From Jackrogersella multiformis (Eukaryota > Ascomycota > Sordariomycetes > Xylariales > Hypoxylaceae), in the NCBI GenBank assembly GCA_902806575.1, contig CADCXD010000002.1, positions 2,480,001 to 2,544,000 on the forward strand: 64,000 bases of DNA. Reading direction: 5' to 3'. The position numbers and the translations under genes are program-made. Positions 45,971-57,700 of the stretch are shown in pieces. The notes under the pieces were generated by a model that did not search any database, was not told the DNA's origin, and worked only from the letters and a program-made list of their open reading frames with translations. The first letter of the stretch is position 1; each line of letters starts with the position of its first letter.

Positions 45971-47688
45971 AATCAATTCAGTTCTATTCGAACCTAGGTA
46001 CCAAGGTAGATATCAAGATAGGGATAGGGCAAACTTTACAGCACGGGTGTTGAAGGTGCAGCGAATAGTTAAGGGAATACCAAGGAATCCCATAAAACGA
46101 CTGTGGCGGTTCGCGGAGTTTAGGAATTCCATTCCGTGCACGAGGCAGTACTAGGAACGGCGATAATAATAATAACAGTCCATAGGAACAAGAGTAATTA
46201 GTTGAGTGCCTAGGTCCAAGGTTGGAATAAGGAGGTAGGCAGGAAGGAATACAAGAGCTGAAATCAAGAGCGAAATCAACAAGTATCCGGAGGTTCAAGA
46301 GGTTTAAGAGGTTGAAGTTTGCTTTAGATTTACCTTTTCTATGGATGTGCTTTTAATAAATGCACACGTAGTACAAACAGAGGGGCTGGCAGTCGCTACC
46401 TACCTACCTAGGTACACTACCTTAGGTAGGCTAGGTAGGTACTACTATATCGGTCTTCAGATATCCTTGATCCTTGACGTCACGCTTGCATCTAGCCGAC
46501 TGATCCCCTGGGCCCTGATTCACTCTTACGCGTAGATACAAGTGTACATGGTAATAATAGTGTAGAGCCAGGATCAGGGTTGCCGAGGCACAGAACGCGT
46601 TAGCCATTCTCTATCAGGTACTAGGTATATTTAGATAAGCACTTATGCAGTGTAGGTAGCTTTCTATTTTAGTCGTTGGATCTTTGGATCTCTTAAACTT
46701 TCATGAATACCTAGGTACCTACTACATACCTACCGGTAATATATAATACAGACAGACCTCTGATACATGCCTGGGTTTTAGAATATAGTCAACGATACTC
46801 TACGAAGCAATACTACCATGTACGGGTGAGATCCAGTTAGCCACCACCAGTGTGAGACTGGGCAAAGATAGATGACGAAAGCTACTTACATACCTATATC
46901 TATGTAGACAATATTCATACACCAACCTTTACTAGATCCCGGACGTCCATCGAGGAGACCAAATACAGAAACGTTACAAAGACGCCTTTTTGAGACTTAG
47001 AACCATATTAACTTACGAAGAGTGATAAACCCTAGATGTTTTAGATGTACATGTTACGATAATGCCTACGTAGGTACCTAGTTCTGGTAAGGCTGTGACT
47101 GTCTCAAGTCCGCGCGTTCCGATACTGTTTAACTTAAAGCCAATGGTATTGTCTCACACGTAGCTTGTAGATCGATACTATATTAAGTCAATTACTTTTA
47201 ACAACTGTTAGCTGCTTGCTTGATCGGATTTGTTTGTTCAGCATCACTGCAGGATTCAGCCACATACGCCACCATAGTATTAGTTGATTATTATTCCCTT
47301 CACTGGTAGCTGTCTGCAACCTACCGATTACAGGAAACTTAGCAGCCCTAGAGATTCCCAATTATAACATTATCGCTGAAGAGAATTACTCTTCGTAAGT
47401 AAATTGACACATGTAATATACCTAAGAAGCGAAATAATCAGTTGTTTTCATTTAAAGGGGGCAAAGTTGAATAATACATAAAACAAAGAACTCCAATTGG
47501 CCAATTGATAAATATACCTACCCACCTGGTAGTCTCCGCTTCCCACGCCATCCATTTATTTCACTGATAAAAACCGCAAGAGCGACCGGCACAACCCCGG
47601 AATTCCGTACCTGCCCTCTCTCTAGCTCAAACATATACCACGAGTCTCGCACAAATCATCACAGCATGTTTTCTAAGCTTGCTTGCTT
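45971..47688. other. Intergenic region upstream of the tRNA
   Basis: No protein gene is supported. It contains CCTAGGTA motifs at about 45,992-46,003, 46,397-46,442 (two arrays facing each other), 46,708-46,735 and 47,070-47,082, and AT-rich DNA elsewhere. Confidence 0.5.
46397..46442. repeat. Array of CTAC/TAGG motifs
   Basis: TACCTACCTACCTAGGTAC followed by CCTTAGGTAGGCTAGGTAGGTAC; a dense member of the dispersed intergenic motif family. Confidence 0.75.
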
Positions 47689-47792
47689 GCTCGGTTAGCT
47701 CAGTTGGTTAGAGCGTCGTACTAATATCTTCAATGTATATTGGAAATATTAAGTAAATGCGAAGGTCATGAGTTCAACCCTCATACTGAGCA
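47689..47792 (+). tRNA. tRNA-Ile (anticodon AAU) with a 30-nt intron
   Basis: The cloverleaf is complete. The acceptor stem is GCTCGGT/ACTGAGC (one G-U pair), the D arm GCTC-AGTTGGTTA-GAGC, the anticodon stem TCGTA/TGCGA, and the T arm ATGAG-TTCAACC-CTCAT, with discriminator A at 47792. The anticodon AAT is at 47723-47725 (inosine at position 34 reads AUU/AUC). A 30-nt intron (47727-47756) sits in the canonical place after position 37. The internal A box (TAGCTCAGTTGG) and B box (AGTTCAACCCT) serve as the Pol III promoter. Confidence 0.92.
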
Positions 47793-47796
47793 GTTC

Positions 47797-47803
47797 TTTT
47801 TTT
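47797..47803 (+). terminator. Pol III terminator of tRNA-Ile
   Basis: A run of seven T begins 5 nt after the mature 3' end, as expected for RNA polymerase III termination. Confidence 0.85.
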
Positions 47804-48328
47804 CGTATTTGTATGCATTTATTGCTTAATGATGATCGTAGTTTTATATTTTATTTTATTTTTAGAATTTATTTTCTCCAGAGTCGCTTAATTGTATGTA
47901 CTTATGTGCGTAAGGTATGTATGTATAGGTTCCTTCTCCTATATATAGTAAGACCTGCGTGAGACAAACCCCAAGCCAGCTCTACTTGAGAATACAAAGA
48001 CTTCCGTATCAAATTCAAGAACAGCCAGATCTGGGTATTCATACTATAACCATTCATATATACCCTCATTACTACGACTAGACAATAAATATACCCAAGC
48101 TAATGCTCCATACATATGGTACAGCCTTTCCATATTACCTTTTATTTGTATACTCGCCTCGCTCCGCGAGAAGCTCCCTGCAACTTGTATCTCCGTATAT
48201 ACATTTTGCTTCTGTTTCGTATTCATGGTGCATGCTCCCTTCTGTGTCTCCCCTCTCTTCTCATTTCTTATTTCTTCACCGTCTCCATTTCACAGGCTAA
48301 CCACCACCCAACAACAATCTCTCTCTCT
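47804..48328. other. Intergenic region between the tRNA and sip3
   Basis: Nothing recognisable; it contains the 3' flank of the minus-strand sip3 gene. Confidence 0.55.
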
Positions 48329-51300
48329 CTACATAACCACCGCCCCCACGGCCAAGCTCTCCCTCTCCCTCTCGGTGAGCAGCGCCTCGCGATCGGCCTT
48401 GCAGCTACCGCAATACTCCTCGTGCCAAAGCTGCAAACTCCTGCGTTTGGCATCCCTCCTCTCTTTCTCCTTCTCCCCACTCTTCTCCTTCTCCCTCTCC
48501 TTCTCCCCAGCCTCCCCACCCCTCACAATCTTCTCCCCATCCCCATCCCTCAGCAGCGCGCCCTTGAGGCCCTCGTCGTCGGCCGCGCCGTCCCACGCCC
48601 TGAGCGCGGAATCGACCTGCTCGCAGCGGTGGTTCTCGTCGAGCAGCCAGTTCTCCCACTCGGCGCGCAGCATCTCGCGCTCGACGCTGTTGACCGTGCG
48701 CATGGCCACGAGCAGGTCGTGGCGGTACGACCCGAGCTTCTGGCGCGTCTGCCGGAGCCGGCGCGCCGTCGCCCGGCTCGAGCTCCACGACAGCGACGCC
48801 CCCGCGTGCTCGTGCGGCGCGTCCGCGTCGCTGCTGTTGGCGATCGACTGGAACGTCGAGTAGCAGTAGCTGTCGCGCGGCCACGGGGCCGCCGCCGCCG
48901 ACGTGCTGCGCGCCGCCTCGTCCAGGTCCGCTATGTAGATCGCCTTGCTCATCACCACGTTCGGGCCCACCCCGACGCGGGTCATGAAGCTCGCCGCGCG
49001 CCGCTCGCTCCACCACGTCGAGCTGCCCTGGGACGATAGTAGGATATTCGTGAACATGCTGAACCCGAGGAAGGCGAGGATGATCCACTGCGCCGTTACC
49101 ACGTCCCACAATTTCTTCACTCCCGCGAAGGCCCACATCATCAGTGACGATGCGACGCTATCGGCGAAGGATCTGATGGTTTCGAGCAGCATCTGGCCCA
49201 GTGTCCGCGGGTTGATCTGAGCCTTCTTCGCCATGTCGGCTTCTCCGGGCGTGAAGACCAAGACCTGCGTCTGCTGCCCGACATTTCCGTAGATCTGTAT
49301 AGTCCTCTTCGTGCGGCTGTGATGGCCGAGCTTCCGCACTTGATCAGTCGCGACCTCCGCAAGCTCCTCGGCGCCCTGGCCGGCATCGTCAAGCGCCTGC
49401 CGCTCAACCAAGTTCTTGGCGAGAGCAGGTGGTTTTGACCAAGCCACCTTTGTGAAGAGAGCGAGCTTGCACTTTGATTTGGCGACATGGGTAATGACGA
49501 TCTTGGTCACCAACTTGAAGCCGTGCGCGTGGGGTAGATGCCAAGGGGTTTTGACATGCGTAACAACATAGGTGACATGATCGCTGAACAATTCGATTGT
49601 TTGTTCGTCGGTAAACTCTTCTGCTTTCGTGCGACCTAACCTCGTGGTGTAGTTGACGCTGAAACGAAAGCGTCTTTGCATGTGCCCGGCCTCGTTTAGC
49701 TTCCAAGGATCTTGGGCAATATACTGAGCCCTTCGCTCGAAGTAGAGCTTAGGGAAGACGAAGCTTTTGTCTCCGAATAGAACATGGAAGCACGCTTTAG
49801 CACTAATTTCGAAATTCCGTTCGCAAACTTTCCTCTGCATATCTTCGGGTTCGTAGATGACTGGATTAGCTGGAAGTTGAAACTTCGGAAGCGGTTTCCG
49901 TGCGCCTCTTCTTCGCGGCTTGTAGGGTTGGTCAGGGCTCCTAGGGCTGACCGCTCTGCCAGCCGCAGTGCCATCGTCAATGGGGGTACGCTCTGAGATT
50001 TCTTCCCAGCTGTCCATGCTTGGACTTTTTCTGTCGTGATCTTCCTTTTCTAAGCTGATGAGCGCTGTGATGAGTTCAGGCAGGTCCATAGGTTCTTCTG
50101 CCTGCAGGTCATCAACTAGAAGGTTTAGACGTGCGTGCAAAAGATCAAGATCCTCGAGGAAGGTTTTGATCGTAACTCGGGTATATCCGATGACATCTGT
50201 GCCCGGGTTCAGGTGAAGGAAAATGAAATCACAATCCCGGCCAGGCGCAGCTGTCACTTCGGAGATGGCATCGAGGCTAATTGTATACGTCACGACGAGG
50301 CCCATCTGGTGGCCGTAAAAGTACATATTATCTGGCGTAACGTAGACTCGGCCATTGCCTGCCATCGCGGGGGCATCGCGGTCGGCTTCTGCATCACTAA
50401 TCCAAGCAGCTCGAAAGACGAGAACCAGCTTTTCATCCAGCGGAACGCCTGGGAAAAGCAGACGGAACTGTGCTGAATTCGTTTTGAGTTCTATCGGATA
50501 ATAGAGTGGGAAAACCTCTGATGGCGGTTTCTCCATAGTAGGCTGAACGATCTTCGGATGGTTTATCCTGGCATCCATGCTGATAGCCTTCTTGTGCGAA
50601 GTTGGGCTTCTGGTCTCCTCGCCCTCGCCGACAGCGGTCATCTTGATAGTGGGCGAATTAGGCCCAAACGGATCGTCAAGTTCCACGTCGGTCCGGTTAG
50701 TTCTGGTCGAGTATTCATGACCCCAGGCATTGCTTCCCCAATAGTTGGCCAAGATCGCAGTCGGCAAATTCTGCGAAGCATTCGAACTGAATACTCTGTC
50801 GCCACTATATATAACGGCCGTCTTACTAAGATTGGTCGTTGAGGGTGGTCTTGCCAAGGTTGGGGGCGCAAGACTGCCATATCTTGCTTCGGGGCCTGAT
50901 AATATTGGCCCTTGTTGCTTGGGAGTTGCTGTCATAGCGTATCCCGGCAACAGACCTTGACTAGCAGATATGAGGCCAGCGATACCTCCTCCACCGGGGC
51001 CTGGCGATGGCATAGGTCCCATGTCCATGCCCGAAGTAAACGTAGCTTTCCTATGGAGATCGAGTTTCTGCATAATTCTCGCCGCGTGCTCTCGACCACT
51101 CTCGCCTTCCTCGCGTGCTACTAGAGACGTCACTGACCGCTTGGGGGGAGCCGATGTAAGATCAAAACTCGGCCTGGGTAATAGTCCACCTTCAGGTCCC
51201 GGAACTGGTAGAGTTCCGGGCCGCTCGACATTTGCACTGTCCTCAAACTGCGCATCCAACGCTTTAGCTGAGAATTCTGGAAGCGAAGGCGGCGTGATGG

Positions 51301-52603
51301 AGAAGGCCGGGTCAACACCACCTGGCAGAGATGAATTGTCCCTGCTGACACTAGCTTCGAATGCCCTCTTTTTGGCTACCTCGAAGACCTCAAGCCATTC
51401 CATTAGCTCAGCTTGCGTCTCGGCCTGGAGTAGCAAAGTCTGGTTCTTGGTTTTGACCTCGAAGCAGAACCGGCGCTCCTCTCCAACGGCGGGTTTCACA
51501 TTGCAGAGAAGGACGCCAATCTCATCACCTTGTAAGACTCCTTGAGGACCGCCGACGAGCCAACCGAAAATGCCATCCCTACAGTAATACCATCTTCGAA
51601 TCCAACTGGTCCTGGATGGCTTGCCAGTTATCATGCGTAGAAATAGCCAGCCTTGTTTCTCCAGTATCACTGCAGATTGGCCCGTAGCGACATTCATAGG
51701 ACCTCTAGATCCTAAGAATGGGACGGTCGATGAGCTGTAGTCGTCAATCTCTCGCGATGGTTTGAAAACTGCCAGGGTCTTCTCTCCAATATCGCGACGT
51801 GCGATCTGCAACTCCCGTTTGAACGTGGGTTCGGATAGCTCCATTTCCTTTGACCACCCTCTCACCCGATCCATCTCGTAGCCATGTTTCCCAAAGCTTC
51901 CTGCGGCGTCCCGTGACCTCTTCATCTCACGCCAGAGATCATAGGATACTTGCACGATCAGCTTGTCGAGGTTGAGTCGGAACTGGGGTGCGAAGAAACA
52001 GAAGTCCATGGACGCCTTCAGATAGGCCTTGCGGGTTTCGTACACGGCAAACGCGTCTTCGCGCAAAGACGAGGGCTCCTTTGCCTTGGACTGGCTTACA
52101 TATCGAGCCAGGGTAGTATCGAAGACCTTCTGTGCCTGTTCTAATGCCCTCCTGGTTTCTTTGAAGTTCCGCAGATCGCCCTGGAGAAAGTTTCGGATCG
52201 GTTCGACAGACATCGTATCCATCTTCTTAGCAGCGTTTATGATTTGCAACCACCACTCCTTCGACCCTTCACTGAACCTCTTAAGCGCTAGGGCGGCATA
52301 GTCGTTGTCTACGGCATTGATATGCATAGGCGGTATGATCTTGTGTAGGTATGTGTAAATGGTTTCCTCCAGGCCTAGCAAGTCGTGGGATAGCTTGGCG
52401 GTCGTCCTCACATAACCTTCCAGCCATCGCTCGATAGCATCCACCTGTTCGGCAAAGTATAGGGCAGAAGCTCGGAAGGAAGGCGAATCGAGTCCTGCCT
52501 CGTGGAGAAAGACTGGCACTGAAGGGCTCGTATGCTTGGTCGGAGGAGGTGCTGAAGGCACAAGTGCCAGCGTGGGCACCGGCGCAGGAGGAGCGGCGGC
52601 CAT
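48329..52603 (-). CDS. sip3: BAR-PH-VASt lipid-transfer protein, Sip3/Lam3 type
   Basis: A single uninterrupted 1,424-codon frame. Order of parts: a low-complexity start; a BAR domain (about 35-230, with AEQVDAIERWLEGYV and EQAQKVFDTTLARYVS); a PH domain (about 316-416, KQGWLFLRMITGKPSRTSW to MEWLEVFEVAKKRA); a disordered linker; a GRAM-like domain (about 700-790); a VASt/START-like domain (about 920-1055, RNFEISAKACFHVLFGDKSF to KCKLALFTKVAWSKPP); one membrane helix (about 1160-1190, WIILAFLGFSMFTNILL); and a Glu/Lys/Arg-rich tail. This is the order of the yeast LAM family members Sip3/Lam3 and Ysp1/Lam1, which are anchored at ER-plasma membrane contacts and move or sense sterols. Yeast has two such paralogues, so the symbol is only approximate. 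Confidence 0.9.
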   Translation of the reverse strand: MAAAPPAPVPTLALVPSAPPPTKHTSPSVPVFLHEAGLDSPSFRASALYFAEQVDAIERWLEGYVRTTAKLSHDLLGLEETIYTYLHKIIPPMHINAVDNDYAALALKRFSEGSKEWWLQIINAAKKMDTMSVEPIRNFLQGDLRNFKETRRALEQAQKVFDTTLARYVSQSKAKEPSSLREDAFAVYETRKAYLKASMDFCFFAPQFRLNLDKLIVQVSYDLWREMKRSRDAAGSFGKHGYEMDRVRGWSKEMELSEPTFKRELQIARRDIGEKTLAVFKPSREIDDYSSSTVPFLGSRGPMNVATGQSAVILEKQGWLFLRMITGKPSRTSWIRRWYYCRDGIFGWLVGGPQGVLQGDEIGVLLCNVKPAVGEERRFCFEVKTKNQTLLLQAETQAELMEWLEVFEVAKKRAFEASVSRDNSSLPGGVDPAFSITPPSLPEFSAKALDAQFEDSANVERPGTLPVPGPEGGLLPRPSFDLTSAPPKRSVTSLVAREEGESGREHAARIMQKLDLHRKATFTSGMDMGPMPSPGPGGGGIAGLISASQGLLPGYAMTATPKQQGPILSGPEARYGSLAPPTLARPPSTTNLSKTAVIYSGDRVFSSNASQNLPTAILANYWGSNAWGHEYSTRTNRTDVELDDPFGPNSPTIKMTAVGEGEETRSPTSHKKAISMDARINHPKIVQPTMEKPPSEVFPLYYPIELKTNSAQFRLLFPGVPLDEKLVLVFRAAWISDAEADRDAPAMAGNGRVYVTPDNMYFYGHQMGLVVTYTISLDAISEVTAAPGRDCDFIFLHLNPGTDVIGYTRVTIKTFLEDLDLLHARLNLLVDDLQAEEPMDLPELITALISLEKEDHDRKSPSMDSWEEISERTPIDDGTAAGRAVSPRSPDQPYKPRRRGARKPLPKFQLPANPVIYEPEDMQRKVCERNFEISAKACFHVLFGDKSFVFPKLYFERRAQYIAQDPWKLNEAGHMQRRFRFSVNYTTRLGRTKAEEFTDEQTIELFSDHVTYVVTHVKTPWHLPHAHGFKLVTKIVITHVAKSKCKLALFTKVAWSKPPALAKNLVERQALDDAGQGAEELAEVATDQVRKLGHHSRTKRTIQIYGNVGQQTQVLVFTPGEADMAKKAQINPRTLGQMLLETIRSFADSVASSLMMWAFAGVKKLWDVVTAQWIILAFLGFSMFTNILLSSQGSSTWWSERRAASFMTRVGVGPNVVMSKAIYIADLDEAARSTSAAAAPWPRDSYCYSTFQSIANSSDADAPHEHAGASLSWSSSRATARRLRQTRQKLGSYRHDLLVAMRTVNSVEREMLRAEWENWLLDENHRCEQVDSALRAWDGAADDEGLKGALLRDGDGEKIVRGGEAGEKEREKEKSGEKEKERRDAKRRSLQLWHEEYCGSCKADREALLTERERESLAVGAVVM

Positions 52604-53516
52604 TATTTCTGTTGCAAGGAGCTCCGTGCGAAGGGGTTGAAAGTCGGTGTTATTATTGCATCGAAATTTGTATGTAAGGCTTCAGTAAGACATAAGGAAT
52701 TATCGTTAACTGGGTACCTAGGTAGGTTGTATAGTATCGGGCGGCTGTGTTCGTAGGGTAATTTCGAGGTTGTTTATTAGTTGTTCTATGTTCAAGCTCT
52801 CGACTCGGTTAAGACGACGACGACGCGACCTTAAGTCGTTTGACCCGTTCGATTGACATTCAATGGCGTCGTTGTAGCTCGTAATAATATCTTTTCCCCC
52901 CTATGTTGACATTTGAAGGCATATCATGCTATGCCTTAAAAGGGAAGATGTGCAGAATTGACCAACAACATGCCAACTCAAGAGACGTCTTACCTTAGGA
53001 GGTAGGTAGTGGGTAGGTAGGATGTAGAAGGTAGAAGGCAGAATGTAAGTAGAGGTCATAAAGCGCTGACATCAAGGACGGCGTTTAAAGGCGATACAAC
53101 AGTGCTGTAACCTAGGTACCCGGTACCTTTCTAGGTACCTAGGTAGTGTAGGCCGGTCCACTCGGCGTTAAGCCCCCTAACAGGAAAGAATTAGTGGGGA
53201 TCCCGTCTCTAGCCTCCTGCAGGTGCGCTTTGAATTATGGTGTTATCTTATCGATAACGTAGACGTCATGAGCCCTTCGCACGCCACCTTCCTCCTCTGA
53301 CAGCTTAACCTTATAATTTTATAGTTGGTGTTCCGTATAACTACCAGATAACATTGAACATTAACTTATACATATTTTATATCGGATAGTCTGTATATTT
53401 ATTAGATCCATTAAGTTCCAAGTGAAATCCTCCTACTAATACCTACGTAACCAAGGTTGTAAATATTCTTCTTCTTCTATATTATTAATATCTATCCTCC
53501 CGGTTCCCGAAGCAAC
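52604..53516. other. Bidirectional promoter region of sip3 and the LysM-protein gene
   Basis: No gene is supported. It contains dense CCTAGGTACC motifs at 52,714-52,728, 52,990-53,020 and 53,109-53,150 (the last with CCCGGTACC palindromes). Confidence 0.55.
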
Positions 53517-54441
53517 ATGACTGTGTCGAAGTTCAAGATAACGCCCTTTGAGTCCTGCTGCACCTGTGCCACTCTCCTTGACGAAGTCCCTCGGTATAAC
53601 AACTCCGAGAAGCCTCTACCTCAAGATCGCCAGTTGGAGTGTTGTCGGCGAGTAATATGTGGAAACTGTCGCAATGTGCGTTGATCGTTGTTGTTAATTA
53701 ATTAGATTTAGGCGTAATCATGGTTTATGTACCATCGTATTTATTGTCCATGCGTCAACTGACCATCGCGAACAGAACAACCCTCGCTTCAACACCTACT
53801 GTCCCTACTGCCAAATATCATCAACAGACACGACGCTTCCGCAGGGACTAAGGGACCCTCCTTCGTACGAATCCTCAATCGCAACCGGTTCCTATGATGG
53901 AGCTTCAGCTGCGCCGCCACCTTATATGCCTTTCATGTCCCAGAAGTCTCCGAATCAACTAGATGAGAAGTCTGTCCCGCTCGATTCTTCCGAGGAGCTA
54001 GTAGAGGATACCCTACATTTCCTAGACCATGCGCACGACACTGTTCCTTCTCTGTCCCTTCGTTACGGCGTACCCGCATCTGCCCTTAGACGTGCGAACA
54101 ATATCACAAGTGACCACTTAATCTTGGGCCGACGTACTATCTTGATACCGGGGGAGTACTACAGGGGTGGCGTGAGCCTGTCGCCACGGCCAATCGAAGG
54201 TGAAGAGGAGGAAGCACGAAAATCCAAGATACGGCGTTGGATGGTGGCATGTAAGGTCCACGAATATGATGTCGCGGTCCTATATTTAGAACAAGCGAGC
54301 TATGACCTCGAAAAGGCAACCGAGGCCTTCTTTGCCGATGAAGAGTGGGAGCGGACGCATCCCGTTGAAACGGTAGGAAGAGGCAAAGGGATTGCGAAAC
54401 ATTCAGGCAGCAGGAGTGTATATTGGAAGGGATGTAGATAA
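53517..54441 (+). CDS. Intracellular protein with Cys-rich zinc finger, LysM and CUE-like helices
   Basis: Exons 53517-53675 and 53776-54441 (100-nt intron, GTGCGT donor, GCGAACAG acceptor), 274 aa. The N-terminal 75 residues carry four Cys pairs (CCTC, ECC, CGNC, YCPYC), a RING-like or zinc-ribbon pattern split by the intron. A LysM domain follows (about 160-205): TLHFLDHAHDTVPSLSLRYG, then ANNITSDHLILGRRTILIPG. The last 60 residues, with VHEYDVAVLYLEQASYDLEK, resemble a CUE/UBA-type helical module. There is no signal peptide, so this is not a secreted chitin-binding effector. Intracellular LysM proteins of this kind exist across eukaryotes (LYSMD-like); the role is unknown. Confidence 0.85.
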
Positions 54442-54747
54442 AAGAAATTGAAATATATGTATATAATTTGGGTTTGGGTGTTTGACGTTTGTGAATTATA
54501 TAGGCATCACTTGCACATAATTTAGTATCTGGGAGATACATTTAGAAGGCTTAGGGATCTTAATAGACGCCTATACTGACCACTTAATGTAGTGTTCCAA
54601 TCCATGTAAGGATTGGAGGGAATCTCTTCGTAGATACAGCATAATTACAATAATACTCCGGACGCCGCTGCCAACCTTTCTTTAAAATGCCGACCGAGTT
54701 CGTACATCCTAGGTCAAAGTTAGCTTCATGGTTGCAGATTCGAAGAG
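54442..54747. other. Short tail-to-tail spacer between the LysM gene and rse1
   Basis: Nothing recognisable; 3' flanks of two convergent genes. Confidence 0.6.
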
Positions 54748-57700
54748 TTAAAAGAAAGCTTCACTTACAGATATCTTTCTCTCAATCTCACGGACCGACC
54801 GATCCAACTCTCCCGCAATCATCTGCTTCTTATCACTAGGAAGCAATGTGAATCTTTCACATAGATCTCCATCAATGATGCCTTTGACAGGAGCATAATA
54901 GCCCCTGTATATCAGATGATCTCTTCCGGCAAGGGGCGGGTCCTCGGTTCGCATGTGCGATTCGAGGCTTTGAAAGAAATCCGCATCTTCTCGACTAAGG
55001 AAGGGGATAAGTACACCAATAGTGCCTTGTATTCCACTCCAGAGAAGTACGTCTTGTCCGCCAACTACAAGATTTGTCTTGCTTATACTGGTGGGAACAT
55101 CCTGGGTATAAAAATGCGACATGAGGCTGAGACGGTGGTTGGCACCATGCAAGTATTCCCTAGCGTGTTGCAGATGCGCTCCGGTCCCGTCCTCGTCAGC
55201 TTCCTCGCTTGCCTTCTGGGGACATCGCACGATCCAGATATTTCCGAATTTGTCTCCGCCAGCAACCGACTCGTAATCTACCATGGCCATGCAGTTTGTC
55301 CAGCGGGGTACCGTGTCGTCAGAAAACGGTATCAGCTTATTGCTTTCGTACTTATAGACGACATAGGTGGCCCCTTGCTGCACGTCACCGACGATAATAC
55401 GGCTGCCTTGGGTTTGTAATGAGACGATGAGTTGGGGAGCAACTTCAGCTTGCGCTTTCCGAAGGAGCTGACGTAGACCAAGATCATAGGCGCGAAGGGT
55501 TTTGCCAATTCCTGCTAATAAGCGGCCTTGGAATTGCACGAGTGCCATTGGGGGCTCTTCAACCTTAGTTTTGTGAATGAACTCAATCTCTCTACCGTTG
55601 TCGCGGAATCTGTAAACATGTATGAATCCTGCGCTAAACTGGCGGGGACTGATGATCATGTCCTTTCCGGTACCGACTACGAGAAATGTCTCGTTGTCTT
55701 GGCTGGCGAAGGAAACTGTGGTCATACTGACGGCAGCCTCATTATCAGTCAGTTCAAGCGTCTGCAGAACCCGCTTCTCCACTAATGGATCTACGACGCT
55801 GATACAGGACGCCCATCGACCTCGACCCCTAGGATAGCCAAACTCCTCAGGAGGTAGCACGGTGGCGTCGCCGTTAACAACGCCCGGGTCAGCTAAGAGT
55901 TTGGCACGCAGTTCGGGTGCTAATGTGTTATTGTCGGACTCGATAGTATAAAAGTAAGGCTGGTCGGGGTGTTTCGCAAGGCGTCTAGGGGTGTAGGTAA
56001 GTGGTATTGATTGTTGTAGTAGGGTGTCCCCTAACCTATCGATGGAAAAAATCCTATTGCTATTAGCGGCTTGTCATTTCCACAGCTTTCATGTTAATAT
56101 GAGATGTGTTAAGAAGTTCAGTAGGAACAATTGGTGTTACGTATAAAAGACCTCATAGCCAAAGCATCGGATCCCAGTTTCTCATCATTCTTCAGTTTGA
56201 AAAGGTTTCGAGGTTCACTTACTTGAGATTTTGACCCTGAATTCCAACCATACCTTCCTCACACTGCTCGCTGCTGAAATTCCATCCCCATTCTAAATCA
56301 CTATAGTCTAGCGGCGTCATCATGAAGCCCTTTGTGATCGGGTCCGAATAGCCTAACCAAGTTCTTGAGCTGAGGGCCAAGACACAGGTGCTGCCTTGGA
56401 CCGAAGTCTGAAAGAGTCGTACAGCCTTAGGTCCAAGGAACTTTTGGCGGGTATCAGTGAGCTCTCCGGTTACCTCGTCTAGGACAGTCCGTAGATAGAC
56501 ACCGGAATGCAGACCAATGTGAAGGTATAAGGTCGAACCACCAAAGGATGAATCTTCCATAGCGATTATGGACAGCGCAGAAGGGGCTGCGGTGAGAGCC
56601 TGTACAGACTTACTCTCAAGTGTGGATTCGAGATCTAGACTTAGGATTCGGACGGTGCAGTCGTCACACCCTACAGCTAGAAATGAGCTTCGTAGACGAC
56701 CTTCGGGAACTTCGCCTAAGCTTAAGCAGGTGACAGTTCCGAACATCTCTTTCTTCTCATCATATTCGGCTAACGATCCATCATCAGCCATCTCAAAGTA
56801 AACGATTTCACCCGAGCTTAGTGCAACTGCAACTTGTCGCTCGTTGGTAGAAGCTGCAACAATGGAGCGGTGCTGGGGCGCTTCCCATTCATTTACTCGC
56901 CCTCTAATAATATGGCGGATACCTTTGGGGTGAACCTGGACAAGACCATCATCGCCAAGTTGTTGAACGGCAAGCGTCGGGACCGTTGAGAGGAACCCAG
57001 TATCAGTGACCTCTTCCACAGTTTCGCCAATGCTGAGTACTAAAGTACCGTTACTGAAAGAAAGCACGATATAGGCATCGTATTGATCGGCCCTGTTCAG
57101 TTTTGTAGTCCAAACAGCGGACGGGACACCTGGTAGCTCCGAGGCTACTATCTCGTTGACCTCGAGGCCATGTTTCAGGATTCTAAATGTGCTTCGCGCG
57201 CCATTTCCACAGAGGGAATAGATCTGCGGTGCGTCGTCGCCGGTCAGATTCGCCACTTTACAATCGATCAGAGGGTTCATCGAATCGATGCTCTCAACTA
57301 AACTCAGATTCTCAGCCAGTCTTGGGTAGAAATAGGCAGGGCTGTATGATGCCTGTGGATCTGTTGGAAAGTCATCACTGTTAAACTCCAACTCATCGTC
57401 GTCGTCACCTAATTTCTCGAACTGGTAGAAATGGTGGTTCCCAAACTCGCTAGCAACGAACAAGAAGCCGCTCTTCAGGATACAAAGGTTCGTAGATACC
57501 GGGACGGTATCGAAATACTTTATTTTGAGCCTGCGCACTTCTCCGGTTGCGTTCCCATCGTCATCCTCGGCCATGTCGATGGTGACTTTAAAAAGGTCAC
57601 CATCTTCTGTCTGGAGGAGGAAGAAGAATGCCCCCACATTCCCTTTGAGTTTGTGCATAACGCCAGAAACGACCGATCGCTTTCGCTGAGGATCTTCTGT

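Noticed and set aside
48405..49136. 243-codon minus-strand frame within sip3
   Set aside because: Out-of-frame shadow of the GC-rich sip3 3' part.
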